A DNA stretch of 18,858 bases from positions 1 through 18,858 of the forward strand of contig SKNE01000088.1 in NCBI GenBank assembly GCA_007120675.1. Direction: 5' to 3'. Positions 7,017 through 13,879 of this stretch are shown in pieces (position 1 is the first letter of the stretch; each line of letters starts with the position of its first letter). Position numbers and translations under genes: made by a program. The notes under the pieces were generated by a model. That model worked only from the letters and a program-made list of their open reading frames with translations. It ran no database searches and was not told the origin of the DNA. This DNA comes from Bacteroidales bacterium (lineage in GTDB: Bacteria > Bacteroidota > Bacteroidia > Bacteroidales > UBA7960).

Positions 7017-7847
7017 TCAGAGGTCTTTGATGATTTTGTTGCCCTTGTCAAAACCACGCATGATCACCCCCTGGATCACTTTTTTGGTGGAGAGGGGAAA
7101 ATCTGCTTTCATCATCCAGTCAAAATACTGGGGTTCTTTTTGGAACACCTCTTCCACCAGCTTGTTTTTGTGTTTGCCAAACTTAAATATCTCCCTGCCT
7201 TCCCGGTTGTAGCCGATATGCCCCACCAGGTCCGCGTTACTGTGGTTGTATGAGAAGTCAAACAGTGCCTGCACATCATTTTTGATCGGCTGGGTGATCT
7301 TTCCGTCGCGGTCTTCGTAATCTGCTCCCTCATAACGCCGGATCTGTGCCAGCAGGATCTCATAGGTTGCCCGCGTATCCGCCTCCGCCTGGTGGGCATT
7401 GTCCAGTTCCTTGCCGCAGTAAAACCTGTAGGCGGCACGCAGGGTGCGGGGCTCCATCTTGTGGAAGATATTTTGCACGTCCACCAGCCGCCGCTTCTTC
7501 ACATCGAAATGGATCCCACAACGGAGAAATTCCTCGATGAGCATGGGGACATCGAACTTGTTGGAGTTATATCCCGCCAGGTCACACTGGTGGAAAAACT
7601 GTTCCAGGGAGGGGGCCAGCTGGGCAAATGTGGGTTCATTGGCCACGTCTTCATTCCTGATGCCGTGTATCTCGCTGACCTCCGCCGGGATGGGGATGGT
7701 GGGATTGACCAGCCTGGTCATCGATTCGCTTTGTCCCCCAGGCATGACTTTATAAATGCTGATTTCCACAATGCGGTCCTTAACCACATTGGTGCCTGTT
7801 GTTTCCAGGTCAAAAAAGGCCAGCGGCCTGTTGAGGCTTAACTCCAT
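7017..7847 (-). CDS. DEDDh 3'-5' exonuclease (DnaQ/ExoX-like) with ExoX-type C-terminal domain
   Basis: The frame is open up to 7988, but the ATG at 7847 is preferred because MELSLNRPLAFFDLETTG begins the exonuclease fold directly. The ATG two codons upstream (7853) is an equal alternative, and the longer start would lie upstream of the likely promoter. The 276-residue protein carries Exo I FDLETTG (Asp13, Glu15), Exo II YNSNKFD (Asp99) and Exo III HQAEADT (His152, Asp157), a complete DEDDh set. Residues 195-276 match the conserved C-terminal region seen in Bacteroidota ExoX-like proteins. It should trim 3' ends of DNA or RNA; it could also be a proofreading-like activity separate from PolC/DnaE. 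It is first in the operon exonuclease - FAH - RlmI - MATE. Confidence 0.92.
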   Translation of the reverse strand: MELSLNRPLAFFDLETTGTNVVKDRIVEISIYKVMPGGQSESMTRLVNPTIPIPAEVSEIHGIRNEDVANEPTFAQLAPSLEQFFHQCDLAGYNSNKFDVPMLIEEFLRCGIHFDVKKRRLVDVQNIFHKMEPRTLRAAYRFYCGKELDNAHQAEADTRATYEILLAQIRRYEGADYEDRDGKITQPIKNDVQALFDFSYNHSNADLVGHIGYNREGREIFKFGKHKNKLVEEVFQKEPQYFDWMMKADFPLSTKKVIQGVIMRGFDKGNKIIKDL

Positions 7848-7944
7848 GGTCATTGATTTCTTTAGGATGTTTTTTTTGCCAGTCACCGCGCAGCTGAGCC
7901 GGGAAGCCCTCCCCGTGGCTCTCACACCGCCCGGATTCATGGCA

Positions 7945-7952
7945 CGAAAGTA
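7945..7952 (-). promoter_or_regulatory. Candidate -7 element for the exonuclease-FAH-RlmI-MATE operon
   Basis: The minus-strand bases TACTTTCG differ from TAnnTTTG at one position. The box lies about 98 bases upstream of the preferred start at 7847 and would give a leader of about 90 bases. That leader contains a possible stem (GAGCC ... GGCTC with inner GGGA/TCCC). No convincing -33 TTTG is at the right distance. Confidence 0.33.
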
Positions 7953-8021
7953 CAACAAATCCCCCATGTCCTGACCAGAAGTTATCAACAGGAGATGGGG
8001 GATTCATGAGCGGGTCTGCCA

Positions 8022-8042
8022 GGTGGCCAGGCCACTGTGGCC
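8022..8042. repeat. Overlapping palindromes downstream of the E2 gene
   Basis: GTGGCC (8023-8028), GGCCAC (8030-8035) and GTGGCC (8037-8042) make two overlapping inverted repeats with single-base centres. The middle arm can pair with either neighbour. They begin 9 bases beyond the E2 stop codon in the direction of E2 transcription. No U-run follows on the minus strand. It could be a hairpin at the mRNA 3' end or a protein-binding site upstream of the exonuclease operon. Confidence 0.5.
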
Positions 8043-8051
8043 GGCAACGGC

Positions 8052-9389
8052 TTAGATTGTCTGGCCGGTGTCAAAATTTTCCAGGTAATGGGCCACGCGC
8101 TGGAGGAACATGCCGCCCAGGGCACCGTCCACTATGCGGTGATCGCATGAGAGGGAGAGGTCCATCCGGTGGCGTATCCCGATGCTGTCGCCCTGGGGTC
8201 CTTCGATCACCACCGCCTTTTTCTGTATGAGTCCGACGCCGAGGATGCCCACCTGGGGCTGATTGATGATGGGTGTTCCCATGGTGGCGCCAAAGGTGCC
8301 GAAATTGGTCAGTGTAAAGGTGCCACCCTGGATCTCATCGGGCTTCAGCTTGTTTTTCCTGGCCCTGCCAGCCAGGTCATTGACCTCTTTGGCCAATCCC
8401 AGGAGGCTTTTGTGGTCGGCATTTTTTATTACGGGAACGATCAGGTTGCCGTCGGGCAGTGCGGCGGCCATCCCCACATTGATGTGCTTGCGCTTGATGA
8501 TATGGTGCCCGTCCAGTGAGACATTCACCATGGGATAATCGCGCAGGGCTTTGGCAATGGCCTCGATGAAGATGGGGGTGAAGGTCAGCTTCTCTCCCTC
8601 ACGCTCCTGGAGGATGGCTTTTTGTTTTTTACGCCAGCGGACGATCCCTTCCATGTCCACCTCCCTGAACAGGGTGATGTGCACGGAGGTGTCTTCCGAC
8701 ATCACCATGTGGTCTGCAATGAGCTTTCGCATGCGGTCCATGGGCACCACTTCGTCCTTTTCGCCGATGGAAACGGATGGCTTGGCCGGTTTGGCCGACG
8801 GTCCGGGTGCCGGTTGCTCCTGCGCCGGGGCTTCGGCTGCAGGCCTTGCGGACTGCTCTTTACGCTGCTTGAGGTAGTTGAGCAGGTCATCCTTGGTAAG
8901 GCGGTTGTTTTGTCCACTCCCCGGCAGCTTTTCCAGCTCTTCCAGGGGGATGTTCTCTTCCCGGGCAATGCTGCGCACCAGCGGTGAATAGAAGCGGTCA
9001 CTGCCGGAAAAGCGGGCGGGGCTTTCCGTCGACTCCTGCTCACTGGCCGTGTCATCTGCAGCTTCCGGGAGACCATCCTGTTTTCCCCCTGCATCCTCAG
9101 CAGCTTCCTGCCGGGGACCCTCCCCATCTTTTGCCTGCTCCTCTTCCCCCTCCATTTCTATGATGGCGATGACGCTGTCCACCTCTACGGTATCCCCCTC
9201 GTTGAACAGTTGTTCCTTCAGCACCCCTTCGACGGGACTGGGAATTTCCGAATCCACTTTGTCTGTTGCCAGCTCCAGGATGGGGTCATCCAGTTCAATG
9301 CGGTCACCCACATTCTTTAACCACTTGGTGATGGTGGCCTCTGTAACGCTCTCGCCCAGTTTGGGCATCTTCAATTCAAATCTTGCCAT
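8052..9389 (-). CDS. 2-oxoacid dehydrogenase complex E2 (dihydrolipoamide acyltransferase)
   Basis: The 445-residue protein has the full E2 order. A lipoyl domain (1-80) has the lipoylated Lys44 in ELATDKVDSE. An acidic Glu/Ala/Gln-rich linker (82-128) follows, then an E3/E1-binding domain (about 133-175). An Ala/Pro-rich linker (180-205) leads to a catalytic acyltransferase domain (215-445) that ends with DHRIVDG (416-422), the active-site His-Asp motif. It is the cytosolic core that moves acyl groups from E1 to CoA. The acyl substrate (branched-chain, pyruvate or 2-oxoglutarate) is not certain; the single lipoyl domain and overall pattern resemble Bacteroidota branched-chain/2-oxoglutarate E2 proteins. 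No E1, E3 or lipoate gene is adjacent, so the complex is encoded in pieces. Its own promoter is visible at 9518-9549. Confidence 0.95.
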   Translation of the reverse strand: MARFELKMPKLGESVTEATITKWLKNVGDRIELDDPILELATDKVDSEIPSPVEGVLKEQLFNEGDTVEVDSVIAIIEMEGEEEQAKDGEGPRQEAAEDAGGKQDGLPEAADDTASEQESTESPARFSGSDRFYSPLVRSIAREENIPLEELEKLPGSGQNNRLTKDDLLNYLKQRKEQSARPAAEAPAQEQPAPGPSAKPAKPSVSIGEKDEVVPMDRMRKLIADHMVMSEDTSVHITLFREVDMEGIVRWRKKQKAILQEREGEKLTFTPIFIEAIAKALRDYPMVNVSLDGHHIIKRKHINVGMAAALPDGNLIVPVIKNADHKSLLGLAKEVNDLAGRARKNKLKPDEIQGGTFTLTNFGTFGATMGTPIINQPQVGILGVGLIQKKAVVIEGPQGDSIGIRHRMDLSLSCDHRIVDGALGGMFLQRVAHYLENFDTGQTI

Positions 9390-9479
9390 GTGTGTATTTT
9401 ATTGTGATGGTGTCTATCAGGTTATTCATGCCGGCGACTTTACGCCCTTGCCAGGCTTTACCTCTTTTTGATTCCGTCT

Positions 9480-9498
9480 GCCGTAAAACGGCTTTTTT
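9480..9498 (+). terminator. Intrinsic terminator-like hairpin, plus-strand sense, with no plus-strand gene upstream
   Basis: GCCGT (9480-9484), loop AAA, ACGGC (9488-9492), then T6 (9493-9498): a short but textbook stem plus T-run on the plus strand. Both flanking genes are on the minus strand, so it does not end any annotated gene. It lies in the predicted 5' leader of the E2 mRNA, where the same bases read as an A6 tract before a 5-bp hairpin. It may stop antisense transcripts or be chance; the stem is short. Confidence 0.4.
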
Positions 9499-9517
9499 CG
9501 ACCGTTCCATTCCAGGG

Positions 9518-9549
9518 CAACCGTACCACTGTCAGGCAACCGGGTCAAA
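9518..9549 (-). promoter_or_regulatory. Promoter for the E2 gene (-33 TTTG, -7 TACGGTTG)
   Basis: On the minus strand, TTTG (9549-9546), a 20-base spacer, and TACGGTTG (9525-9518) follow the Bacteroidota layout TTTG-N19..21-TAnnTTTG with one mismatch in the -7 box. Predicted transcription would begin near 9511, leaving a leader of about 120 bases before the ATG at 9389. Confidence 0.5.
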
Positions 9550-9620
9550 AGAACCCTGCTGCCTATTTTGGAAACAATAAAAGCATGAAAAGGTTTGACC
9601 AATGGCTTCCATGGTGGCTC

Positions 9621-11591
9621 TTACTGTTTTTTAACCTTTCGTCCCATGGCACGGTAGGCTTTCAGACAGATCTGCAGGTCCGTTTCCAGTTTATAATCTT
9701 TGGCATACAAGCCGTTGAGGTTATTAAGGGTCTCTTCGGCCAGCATTTTATGGGGGATGGCGTCGTCCGGGTACAGCACCCCGTGCTTCAGGGCAGGCAG
9801 TTTATTGTACCTGGCCGTCGGGTGGTATCCGACCCAGGATTTCCTGCCTGCCAGGACGAGGAAAAGGTTTTTCAGGAAAGCGCTTTTGTTTTTTTGCAGC
9901 AGCAAATGCAGCGGCAGGCTCAACAGGAGAAGGAGTGACAGGGAGATGTCGAAAAGCCGCTTGTTGCGCCTGTTGGCCGGCAGGTTGATGGCGTTCACGT
10001 TGATGGTAAAGAGATCGCCAAAGGTATCGATGCTGTTACTTCCGATGATATATAAGCTTTCCGGCGGAGCGATCTTGAAGCTGATGGCTTTGTCCTGCAG
10101 CTTCGACATCTGGTCTATGATGCTTTGGGCCGGCATTTCTCCCGCACAGAATATCACCTCATTGATCTGGTAAATATCGATGATCTCGTTAACCTGGTGG
10201 ATACTGCCCAGGTAGCCCTCATCCTGCTTCCCCCTGTCCTTGAGCGACACAAGGCCTATGAATGAGGTAAGGCCGCTTTGCCGCAGCATCTTCAGTATGC
10301 GGTCCGCTTCCTTTCCCTCACCGGCGATGAGGACGCGCTTGCTTTCGTGTCCGCCCAGCTTGAGGCTTCTGTATCTGACCAGGCTGTGCAGGGTGCGGGT
10401 CAGTATCATGGAAAAAACGGCCCAGACGCTCCCCAGCAGGATCAGGGCACGTGAAAAGCGCATATCGGCGGGCAGCAGGGCATAAATCACCAGTATGGCG
10501 ATGGTGCCCAGTCCCACCCCCCTGACCAGCCTGTATAGCCTTAGTGGTTTGTCGTATCCGCCACTGAAGTAAGTGGCGGTGACCCAGAAGAGGATGTAGG
10601 CGGGAACGAAAAAACGCATGAATTCAGGGGGGTAATAGGCTGATTCCACCGAAAGCACCTGGTAGCCCCAGTAATTCTTCAGGTAATAAAAACCGCCAAA
10701 GATGACGGCTGAATCCAGTAAAGGCCAGAAGATGCGCCGGAAAAAGCGGGATAACAGGGCGATGAAGGCGCGAAAGTAAATGGCCAGGTTGATCAGCAGC
10801 GAGAAGGCCCTGGCATTTTTCCTGGAGAAGTGCTTCCTGGCGAAAACCACCATGGCGTTGTAAAAAACCAGCACGTAGTTGACGCTGCTTTTGCGGGTGC
10901 TCTCCCCCTTGTAATGTATGATGCGTGTGCCGGGGTAATAGTAATTCCTGTAACCCGCCTGTGTGATCCGGTAAGACAGGTCAACGTCTTCACCATACAT
11001 GAAAAACGCTTCGTCCAGCAAGCCCGTTTTCTCCAGCGCCTCTTTCCTCAGCAGCATAAAGGCCCCTGACAGCACATCCACCTGGTGTGTCTGGTCCTTG
11101 TCCAGGTAGCCCAGGTGGTACTGGCTGAAGAGCTTTGATTTGGGGAAGAGGGCAGAGAGTCCGAATATTTTGCAGAACGCAACGCCAGGCTTTGGCAGTC
11201 CCCGTTTTGATTCAGGCAAAAAGCGTCCCCGGCCGTCCAGCATTTTCACACCCAATGCCCCCGCATCGGGATGTTCGTCCATGAAGCGGACCACACGAGT
11301 GAGCGTGTCATCTTCCACCACGGTATCGGGATTGAGCAGCAGCACGTAGCGTCCCACTGCCATGCGGATGGCCTGGTTATTCGCCTTGCTGAAGCCCAGG
11401 TTTTCCTTGTTGGCGATGAGCCTGACCTGCGGAAATTTTTCCCTGACCATCTCCACGGAGCCGTCAACAGATTGATTGTCCACAACAAACACCTCCATAT
11501 CAAGCCCTTTGCCTGAGCGATACACCGAATGCAGGCACTGCTCCAGGAAGTACTGCACATTGTAGTTGACGATAACGATAGAAAGTGTCAT
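9621..11591 (-). CDS. GT2 glycosyltransferase fused to a FlaA1/WbaP-like membrane-Rossmann scaffold with a degenerate phosphoglycosyl-transferase tail
   Basis: The 656-residue protein has two parts. Residues 1-240 are a rhamnosyltransferase-like GT-A domain: SIVIVNYN, VVDNQSVDGS, NKENLGFSKANN, the metal-binding LLLNPDT (85-90), and GEDVDLSYR (200-208). Residues 265-410 hold several membrane segments. Residues 418-535 form a Rossmann domain starting KRVLIAGEGKEADRIL, as in the N-terminal halves of polyprenyl glycosylphosphotransferases. The tail begins with NKRLFDISLSLLLLL (543-557), typical of those enzymes. It keeps counterparts of the LVGPRP loop (WVGYHP, 586-591), the KPG segment and the last amphipathic helix, but lacks the central catalytic stretch with the Asp-Glu dyad. 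So it is probably a membrane-tethered GT2 using a dead transferase as scaffold. Its role is likely in surface polysaccharide, lipid-linked glycan or O-glycan assembly; donor unknown. It follows recR by 29 bases. Confidence 0.85.
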   Translation of the reverse strand: MTLSIVIVNYNVQYFLEQCLHSVYRSGKGLDMEVFVVDNQSVDGSVEMVREKFPQVRLIANKENLGFSKANNQAIRMAVGRYVLLLNPDTVVEDDTLTRVVRFMDEHPDAGALGVKMLDGRGRFLPESKRGLPKPGVAFCKIFGLSALFPKSKLFSQYHLGYLDKDQTHQVDVLSGAFMLLRKEALEKTGLLDEAFFMYGEDVDLSYRITQAGYRNYYYPGTRIIHYKGESTRKSSVNYVLVFYNAMVVFARKHFSRKNARAFSLLINLAIYFRAFIALLSRFFRRIFWPLLDSAVIFGGFYYLKNYWGYQVLSVESAYYPPEFMRFFVPAYILFWVTATYFSGGYDKPLRLYRLVRGVGLGTIAILVIYALLPADMRFSRALILLGSVWAVFSMILTRTLHSLVRYRSLKLGGHESKRVLIAGEGKEADRILKMLRQSGLTSFIGLVSLKDRGKQDEGYLGSIHQVNEIIDIYQINEVIFCAGEMPAQSIIDQMSKLQDKAISFKIAPPESLYIIGSNSIDTFGDLFTINVNAINLPANRRNKRLFDISLSLLLLLSLPLHLLLQKNKSAFLKNLFLVLAGRKSWVGYHPTARYNKLPALKHGVLYPDDAIPHKMLAEETLNNLNGLYAKDYKLETDLQICLKAYRAMGRKVKKQ

Positions 11592-11620
11592 TTGCTTCAG
11601 GCTGCAGTGAATAATGCAGG

Positions 11621-12238
11621 TTATACTGCTTTATCGTATTCGGTGCGGTAAATGATGGACCGCCCCAGGGTGACCTCATCGGCATACTCAAGCTCATCCC
11701 CAATGGCGATGCCGCGGGCAATGACGGAAATTTTCAGTGAATAATCCTTCAGCTTCTTATAAAGGTAAAAATTGGTGGTGTCGCCCTCCATGGTGGTGCT
11801 CAGGGCCAGTATGACCTCTTTTACTTCCGGTTTATTCTTCAGCCGCTCTGTGAGCATGTCAATGGTCAGGTCAGCGGGTCCGATACCGTCCATTGGAGAA
11901 ATGATGCCGCCCAGCACGTGGTAGAGTCCGTGGTACTGCCCGGTGTTTTCAATGGCGATCACATCGCGTATGTCCTCAACCACGCAAATCAGGCTGGCAT
12001 CCCTGCGCACGGAGCGGCAGATATCGCACAATGGCTGGTCGGAGATATTGTTGCATTCACGGCAGTAAACCACCCCGCTGTGCAACTGCAGCAGGGCCTC
12101 CGAGAAACGGCCGATGGTCTCCCTGTCCTGTCGGAGCATATGCAACACCAGCCTCAGGGCCGTTTTTTTACCTATGCCCGGCAGGCTGGAGAACTCCTCC
12201 ACAGCCGCCTGCAGTAATTTTGATGAAAAAGTTTCCAT
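11621..12238 (-). CDS. recR: Recombination mediator protein RecR
   Basis: The start at 12238 (METFSSK) gives 205 residues, the normal RecR size; the longer frame to 12292 would run past the promoter. A helix-hairpin-helix SLPGIGKKTALRL (18-30) is followed by a four-Cys zinc finger with Cys59, Cys62, Cys71 and Cys74. A Toprim domain (about 82-176) starts at ICVVED, and the C-terminal region contains GDELEYADEVTLGRSI. RecR acts with RecO (and RecF) to load RecA on SSB-coated gapped DNA in the cytosol. A strong promoter is seen just upstream, and the gene is first in a two-gene unit with the glycosyltransferase. Divergence from a sodium:solute symporter gene also occurs in other Bacteroidota, as far as I recall. 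Confidence 0.97.
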   Translation of the reverse strand: METFSSKLLQAAVEEFSSLPGIGKKTALRLVLHMLRQDRETIGRFSEALLQLHSGVVYCRECNNISDQPLCDICRSVRRDASLICVVEDIRDVIAIENTGQYHGLYHVLGGIISPMDGIGPADLTIDMLTERLKNKPEVKEVILALSTTMEGDTTNFYLYKKLKDYSLKISVIARGIAIGDELEYADEVTLGRSIIYRTEYDKAV

Positions 12239-12263
12239 AGGGCAGTCAGGGCCGCTTAAGAAC

Positions 12264-12293
12264 CAAAGGTAGCAATAATTTGGCGGGCACAAA
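12264..12293 (-). promoter_or_regulatory. recR promoter (TTTG - 18 bases - TACCTTTG)
   Basis: On the minus strand TTTG (12293-12290) and TACCTTTG (12271-12264) are separated by 18 bases, both boxes matching the Bacteroidota consensus exactly. Transcription would begin around 12257, about 20 bases before the recR ATG at 12238. A second possible -7 box, TATCTTTG (12297-12290), overlaps the -33 box. Confidence 0.65.
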
Positions 12294-12316
12294 GATAAAA
12301 TCTTTAGCTATTTTTG
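12279..12316 (+). promoter_or_regulatory. Sodium:solute symporter promoter (-7 TATTTTTG, possible -33 TTTG)
   Basis: TATTTTTG (12309-12316) matches TAnnTTTG exactly and is 16 bases before the ATG at 12333. The only upstream TTTG (12279-12282) is 26 bases away, longer than usual. The plus and minus promoters interleave, so the recR and symporter genes may compete for polymerase. Confidence 0.48.
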
Positions 12317-12332
12317 CCCCTGACCAAGATAA

Positions 12333-13820
12333 ATGACTGCCATGGCCCCCGGACTGATATTGTTTTCTTTCCTGGTTTACACTTCACTGATCTTTCTTAT
12401 ATCGCGTCTGACCATCAGGCACAGGCTGAACAATGAAACCTATTTCCTTGGAAACAGGAATTCCCCCTGGTATGTGGTGGCCTACGGCATGGTGGGCGCC
12501 TCCCTTTCAGGGGTCACCTTCATGTCTGTCCCCGGCCTGGTTCAAGCCGAAAGCTTTTCTTACATGGTGCTGGTGTTTGGCTACCTGGCCGGCTACGGGG
12601 TGATAGCGGGCATACTGCTTCCACTCTATTACAGGCTGAACCTCACGTCGATTTATACTTACCTCGACCAGCGCTTTGGCTTTGCCTCCTACAAGACGGG
12701 TGCTTTCTATTTTGTTGTGAGCAGGCTCATCGGCAGCTCCTTCCGCATGTTTTTGGTCGTCATCGTTTTACAGCGCTTTGTCTTCGACGGATGGGGCATT
12801 CCCCTGCCCGTGACCGTCTCCCTCTTCATGGTGCTGATCCTGTTGTACACCTTCCAGGGTGGCATCAGGACCATTGTGTGGACAGACACACTCCAGACAA
12901 GTTTCATGATCGCCGCGGTGATCATCAGCATTGTCCTCATGTCCAAGCACCTGGACATGGGTCTGGGCGCGCTGGCTGCAGAAGCTGGCAACAGGGGCTT
13001 CACGAAGATGTTCGTCCTGGACATCAACGATCCGCGCTTTTTCCTCAAGCAGTTCTTTGCAGGGATGTTCATCACCATTGTGATGACGGGACTGGATCAG
13101 GATATGATGCAGAAGAATTTGAGCTGCAGGAATTTGCGTGATGCCCAGAAAAACGTGATCACCTTTGGGGCCCTCCTGATACCCATCAACCTCTTGTTTT
13201 TGTTTCTGGGCGCTGTCTTGTGGATCTTTGCCAGCCAGGAGGGGTTTGTACTGGGTCCCGGGCAAACCTCCGACGAACTGTTTCCCGCCATTGCCCTGCA
13301 ATACCTGGGCGTGGCAGCGGGGCTCACCTTTTTCTTTGGCCTTATCTCAGCGGCCTATTCCAGTGCAGACGGGACGCTGACGGCCCTCACCACGGTCTTC
13401 TGCATAGACTTTTTGGGACTGCGCCGGCGGCCTGGCACTTCCGAGCAGCAGATCACCACCATCCGGTACAGGGTGCACATAGCCTTTGCACTGCTGATGA
13501 TGGCCATCATCATAGCCTACGACGCCATCAACGATGAAGCGCTGATCAGCACGTTGTTTACCATCGCCGGCTATACTTACGGTCCACTGCTGGGCCTTTA
13601 TGCAGTGGGACTATATACCAGGTGGACAGTCCGCGACCGTCTCGTTCCCGTCGTGGCCCTGCTTTCTCCGCTGCTCAGCTACCTGCTCAGCAGCCATTCG
13701 GAATACCTGTTCAACGGATACCGGTTTGGATTTGAGATTTTGATCGTCAATGGCCTGATCACCGTGCTGGGTTTGTTCATCCTCAAAAAGAAACCGGTAC
13801 CCCCAGTGGGCACCGGTTAA
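12333..13820 (+). CDS. Sodium:solute symporter (SSS family)
   Basis: A 495-residue inner-membrane protein with about 13 hydrophobic helices, the usual SSS core. Helix 1 region shows WYVVAYGMVGASLSGVTF, matching the substrate/Na+ site; the later ISAAYSSADGTLTAL (about 338-352) is the conserved Ser-rich helix 8 that binds Na2. QGGIRTIVWTDTLQT marks the mid-protein loop typical of the family. The first ATG (12333) fits the promoter; the ATG three codons later is an alternative. The substrate (amino acid, sugar acid, sialic acid or myo-inositol) is unknown. It diverges from recR and converges with ilvE. A hairpin at the stop codon probably ends the transcript. Confidence 0.94.
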   Translation: MTAMAPGLILFSFLVYTSLIFLISRLTIRHRLNNETYFLGNRNSPWYVVAYGMVGASLSGVTFMSVPGLVQAESFSYMVLVFGYLAGYGVIAGILLPLYYRLNLTSIYTYLDQRFGFASYKTGAFYFVVSRLIGSSFRMFLVVIVLQRFVFDGWGIPLPVTVSLFMVLILLYTFQGGIRTIVWTDTLQTSFMIAAVIISIVLMSKHLDMGLGALAAEAGNRGFTKMFVLDINDPRFFLKQFFAGMFITIVMTGLDQDMMQKNLSCRNLRDAQKNVITFGALLIPINLLFLFLGAVLWIFASQEGFVLGPGQTSDELFPAIALQYLGVAAGLTFFFGLISAAYSSADGTLTALTTVFCIDFLGLRRRPGTSEQQITTIRYRVHIAFALLMMAIIIAYDAINDEALISTLFTIAGYTYGPLLGLYAVGLYTRWTVRDRLVPVVALLSPLLSYLLSSHSEYLFNGYRFGFEILIVNGLITVLGLFILKKKPVPPVGTG

Positions 13821-13829
13821 TGGCTTTTA
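13792..13829 (+). terminator. Terminator-like hairpin at the 3' end of the symporter gene
   Basis: AACCGGT (13792-13798) pairs with ACCGGTT (13812-13818), with an inner CCC/GGG extension after one mismatch and a five-base loop. The stem includes the TAA stop. A CTTTTATTT stretch begins 6-7 bases after the stem, which is weaker than a direct T-run. A further CCCCT/AGGGG stem (13851-13870) could serve the convergent ilvE transcript. Confidence 0.5.
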
Positions 13830-13879
13830 TTTGGCCTGGCGATGATGATCCCCCTAGCTCATGGAAGGGGCTATCCGCC

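Noticed and set aside
7848..7988. N-terminal extension of the exonuclease to 7988
   Set aside because: The added 47 residues have no match to the exonuclease fold, and the start would lie upstream of the likely -7 element at 7945-7952.
9584..9938. A plus-strand frame with a signal-like start (MKRFDQWLPWWLLLFF) entering the glycosyltransferase gene antisense
   Set aside because: The hydrophobic start is suggestive, but the rest is the reverse complement of conserved glycosyltransferase sequence and no plus promoter of good quality precedes it.
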